Made by a program: the position numbers and the translations under genes. A stretch of 42,043 bases of DNA from Hymenobacter terrestris (lineage in GTDB: Bacteria > Bacteroidota > Bacteroidia > Cytophagales > Hymenobacteraceae). This document shows positions 40,720 to 42,043 of the stretch, in pieces (the first letter of the stretch is position 1; each line of letters opens with the position of its first letter). The notes beneath the pieces were generated by a model, which saw nothing but the letters and a program-made list of their open reading frames with translations, ran no database searches and was not told where the DNA came from. The stretch is taken from assembly GCF_013377905.1 (NCBI RefSeq), contig NZ_JABKAV010000029.1, forward strand, positions 1 to 42,043. Reading direction: 5' to 3'.

Positions 40720-41418
40720 ATGTCCCGCTACGTCGCCTACTTCCGCGTGAGCACCGCCCGCCAGGGCCAGTCCGGCCTGGGCCTCGAAGCCCAGCAGGCC
40801 GCCGTACTCCGCTTCCTGCCCGCCGAGGCCGTGCGCGTGGCCGATTTCGTCGAGGTGGAGAGCGGCCGCAAGAGCGCGCGGCCCCAGCTGGCGGCCGCCA
40901 TCGCCCTGGCCCAGCGCGAAGGCGCCGTGCTGCTCGTGGCCAAGCTCGACCGCCTGGCCCGCAGCGTTGCCTTCCTGGCCACCCTGATGGAAAGCCGCGT
41001 CCGCTTCCAGGCCGTCGACCTGCCGGCGGCCGACGAGTTCACCCTCCACATTCTGGCCGCCGTCGCCCAGAAGGAAGCCGCCGCCATTTCCAGCCGTACC
41101 CGCGACGCGCTGGCGGCCAAGAAGGCGCGGGGGTTTGCCCTGGGCACCCCGGCCAACCTGACCGCCGCGGCGCGGGCCAAGGGATTGGCGGCGCGCCAAG
41201 CCAACGCGCGAGCCAACGTCCACAACCGCCAGGCGGCCCAGCTGGCCACCTTGCTGCAGGCCACCGGCAAGAGCTTGCGGGCCATCGCCGAGCAGCTTAA
41301 TCAGTCGGGGTACTCCACCCGGCGCGGGAAGGCTTTTCACCCCATGGGCGTGCAGCGCCTACTCGCCCATCGGCCGGAGGCTCACGTGGTGGATGCCCCC
41401 GCCGGGCGATACATATGA
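40720..41418 (+). CDS. Serine recombinase (resolvase/invertase family)
   Basis: A 232-residue small serine recombinase, likely resolving plasmid dimers or inverting DNA. The catalytic Ser11 lies in YVAYFRVSTARQGQSGLG; further active-site arginines are in LVAKLDRLARS; ESGRKSARPQL and the E-helix FTLHILAAVAQKEAAAISSRT are typical. The C-terminal helix-turn-helix SLRAIAEQLNQSGYSTRRGKAF should bind the site. Immediately upstream is a strong palindrome. The stop overlaps the next gene's ATG. It is not a tyrosine recombinase and so does not explain the cassette array by the integron mechanism. Confidence 0.93.
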   Translation: MSRYVAYFRVSTARQGQSGLGLEAQQAAVLRFLPAEAVRVADFVEVESGRKSARPQLAAAIALAQREGAVLLVAKLDRLARSVAFLATLMESRVRFQAVDLPAADEFTLHILAAVAQKEAAAISSRTRDALAAKKARGFALGTPANLTAAARAKGLAARQANARANVHNRQAAQLATLLQATGKSLRAIAEQLNQSGYSTRRGKAFHPMGVQRLLAHRPEAHVVDAPAGRYI

Positions 41419-41693
41419 GCATGACCCTCGACGAGTTCCGGGCCCTGTCCGAACACGACCAGACGGCCGCCGTGTACGCTGCGGGCACGTTCGTGGGACA
41501 GCGCTGGCAGGAGGTGGACGAGGCCGTGCTCTTGTACCGGATGCCGGGCGACTTCTTCGCCGAACTCACTTATAACACCACGCACCAGCAGGTGCTCTAC
41601 CCGGACAGCTTTGGTGACGATGAACCAGACAAGCTGGAAGATTATGCGATGTTCGTGCGATTGCCCCGGTGGCTTCCCGAAACGGAACAGTAA
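41415..41693 (+). CDS. Hypothetical protein downstream of resolvase
   Basis: A 92-residue acidic soluble protein: MSMTLDEFRALSEHDQTAAVYAAGTFVGQRW, then VDEAVLLYRMPGDFFAELTYN and FGDDEPDKLEDYAMFVRLPRW. ATG 41415 overlaps the resolvase stop (ATGA), so it is co-translated. Similar small proteins occur singly in Hymenobacter-type genomes; no function known to me. Confidence 0.75.
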   Translation: MSMTLDEFRALSEHDQTAAVYAAGTFVGQRWQEVDEAVLLYRMPGDFFAELTYNTTHQQVLYPDSFGDDEPDKLEDYAMFVRLPRWLPETEQ

Positions 41694-41868
41694 CTTCCCT
41701 TCCGACCAGGAGGCCGTCCAGCTGACAATACGTAAATCGGACAAGCCAGCATTGCTCCGTTGCCAGCAAGGCGAATTGCCCACTGGCTGTCTTCACGTAC
41801 GGTTGGCCAGGGTCGTCGCCAAAAGCAGCGCGTCCAAACGGTTGCGCCAGGCCATTGCTTCCGTCGGT

Positions 41869-42042
41869 TCACTTCTTGCCCTTCGGCCGGGCGTTGGGCT
41901 TTGTCATCGTACGTTTTTTCGGCCTGGTCCACCGACTATAGTTATCAGACTCAGGGAATCGGTCCAGCCAGTGGGGCAAGGCTTTGTTGACGAGAATGTC
42001 CAGCACCCCCTCAAGGCTGAGGTTCGCGGAGGCCAGCCGGTT
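41869..42042 (-). CDS. C-terminal part of an unknown gene, cut by right edge
   Basis: An open frame enters from the right edge on the minus strand and stops at TGA (41869-41871), giving 57 residues: NRLASANLSLEGVLDILVNK, then a WLDRFPESDNYSRW segment and a basic tail PNARPKGKK. Codon use is GC-rich at third positions and the composition looks real. It is too short to name. The other frames in this corner look like shadows. Confidence 0.55.
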   Translation of the reverse strand, partial: NRLASANLSLEGVLDILVNKALPHWLDRFPESDNYSRWTRPKKRTMTKPNARPKGKK

Positions 42043-42043
42043 C

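Noticed and set aside
40720..41418. Serine recombinase as integrase of the cassette array
   Set aside because: Small resolvases act on paired dimeric sites with their own palindromes; its palindrome at 40651 does not resemble the array repeat, and it lies about 30 kb away in this window.
1..42043. tRNA or rRNA genes
   Set aside because: No cloverleaf or conserved rRNA segment was recognised on either strand.

Overview
The window looks like a plasmid segment from a Bacteroidota bacterium, most probably Hymenobacter or a close relative. Signs are high-GC coding DNA, type IX secretion (T9SS) C-terminal sorting domains of types A and B, several TAnnTTTG-type -7 promoter boxes, and few Shine-Dalgarno sites. 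Plasmid signs are a MobV relaxase with an oriT-like hairpin, a Rep_3-type initiator behind 21-22 bp iterons, a ParA/ribbon-helix-helix partition pair, UmuDC and a serine resolvase.

Layout. (1) 1-11.4 kb is an accessory region of about 15 mostly small genes on both strands. In two sub-blocks exactly one gene lies between neighbouring copies of a conserved repeat of about 30-50 bp (core AAACGGTCCGAAGSTAAACG). Four copies at 0.58-3.34 kb point left and ten copies at 6.57-11.33 kb point right. Gene orientation does not follow repeat orientation, so the repeat behaves like a cassette boundary and not like a promoter or terminator. No integrase is visible. The cassettes hold an ADP-ribosylglycohydrolase, an Imm32-like protein, DUF1294, a TlpA-like thioredoxin, small membrane and secreted proteins, and unknowns. 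(2) 11.4-15.9 kb is the mobilisation and replication backbone: mobV, oriT-like hairpin, AT-rich origin with iterons, repB. (3) 16.4-22.9 kb holds umuDC, a 907-aa T9SS surface protein, a secreted DNA/RNA nuclease and a lipoprotein; a degraded second copy of the umuC 3' end lies beyond the surface-protein gene. (4) 23.1-26.0 kb is the partition locus parA-parB with four blocks of exact 9-bp-period repeats, one of them inside parB, plus a Fic AMP-transferase gene. (5) 26.2-37.3 kb is a defence island: an MmeI-like fused restriction-modification gene split by a group II intron at a codon boundary, followed by a three-gene Detocs-type defensive two-component system. (6) 37.4-42 kb holds two glycosyltransferase genes, one fused to a GH16 domain, a serine resolvase with a strong palindrome at its promoter, a small hypothetical gene and the tail of another gene.

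How the parts work together. Rep, iterons, par and mob keep and move the plasmid. UmuDC, the Fic enzyme, the MmeI-like enzyme and Detocs are cargo for stress response and phage defence. The restriction gene appears to have a foreign, AT-richer target-recognition segment, and it must splice the intron to be functional. All calls rest on reading the sequence and on family knowledge; no database search was run.
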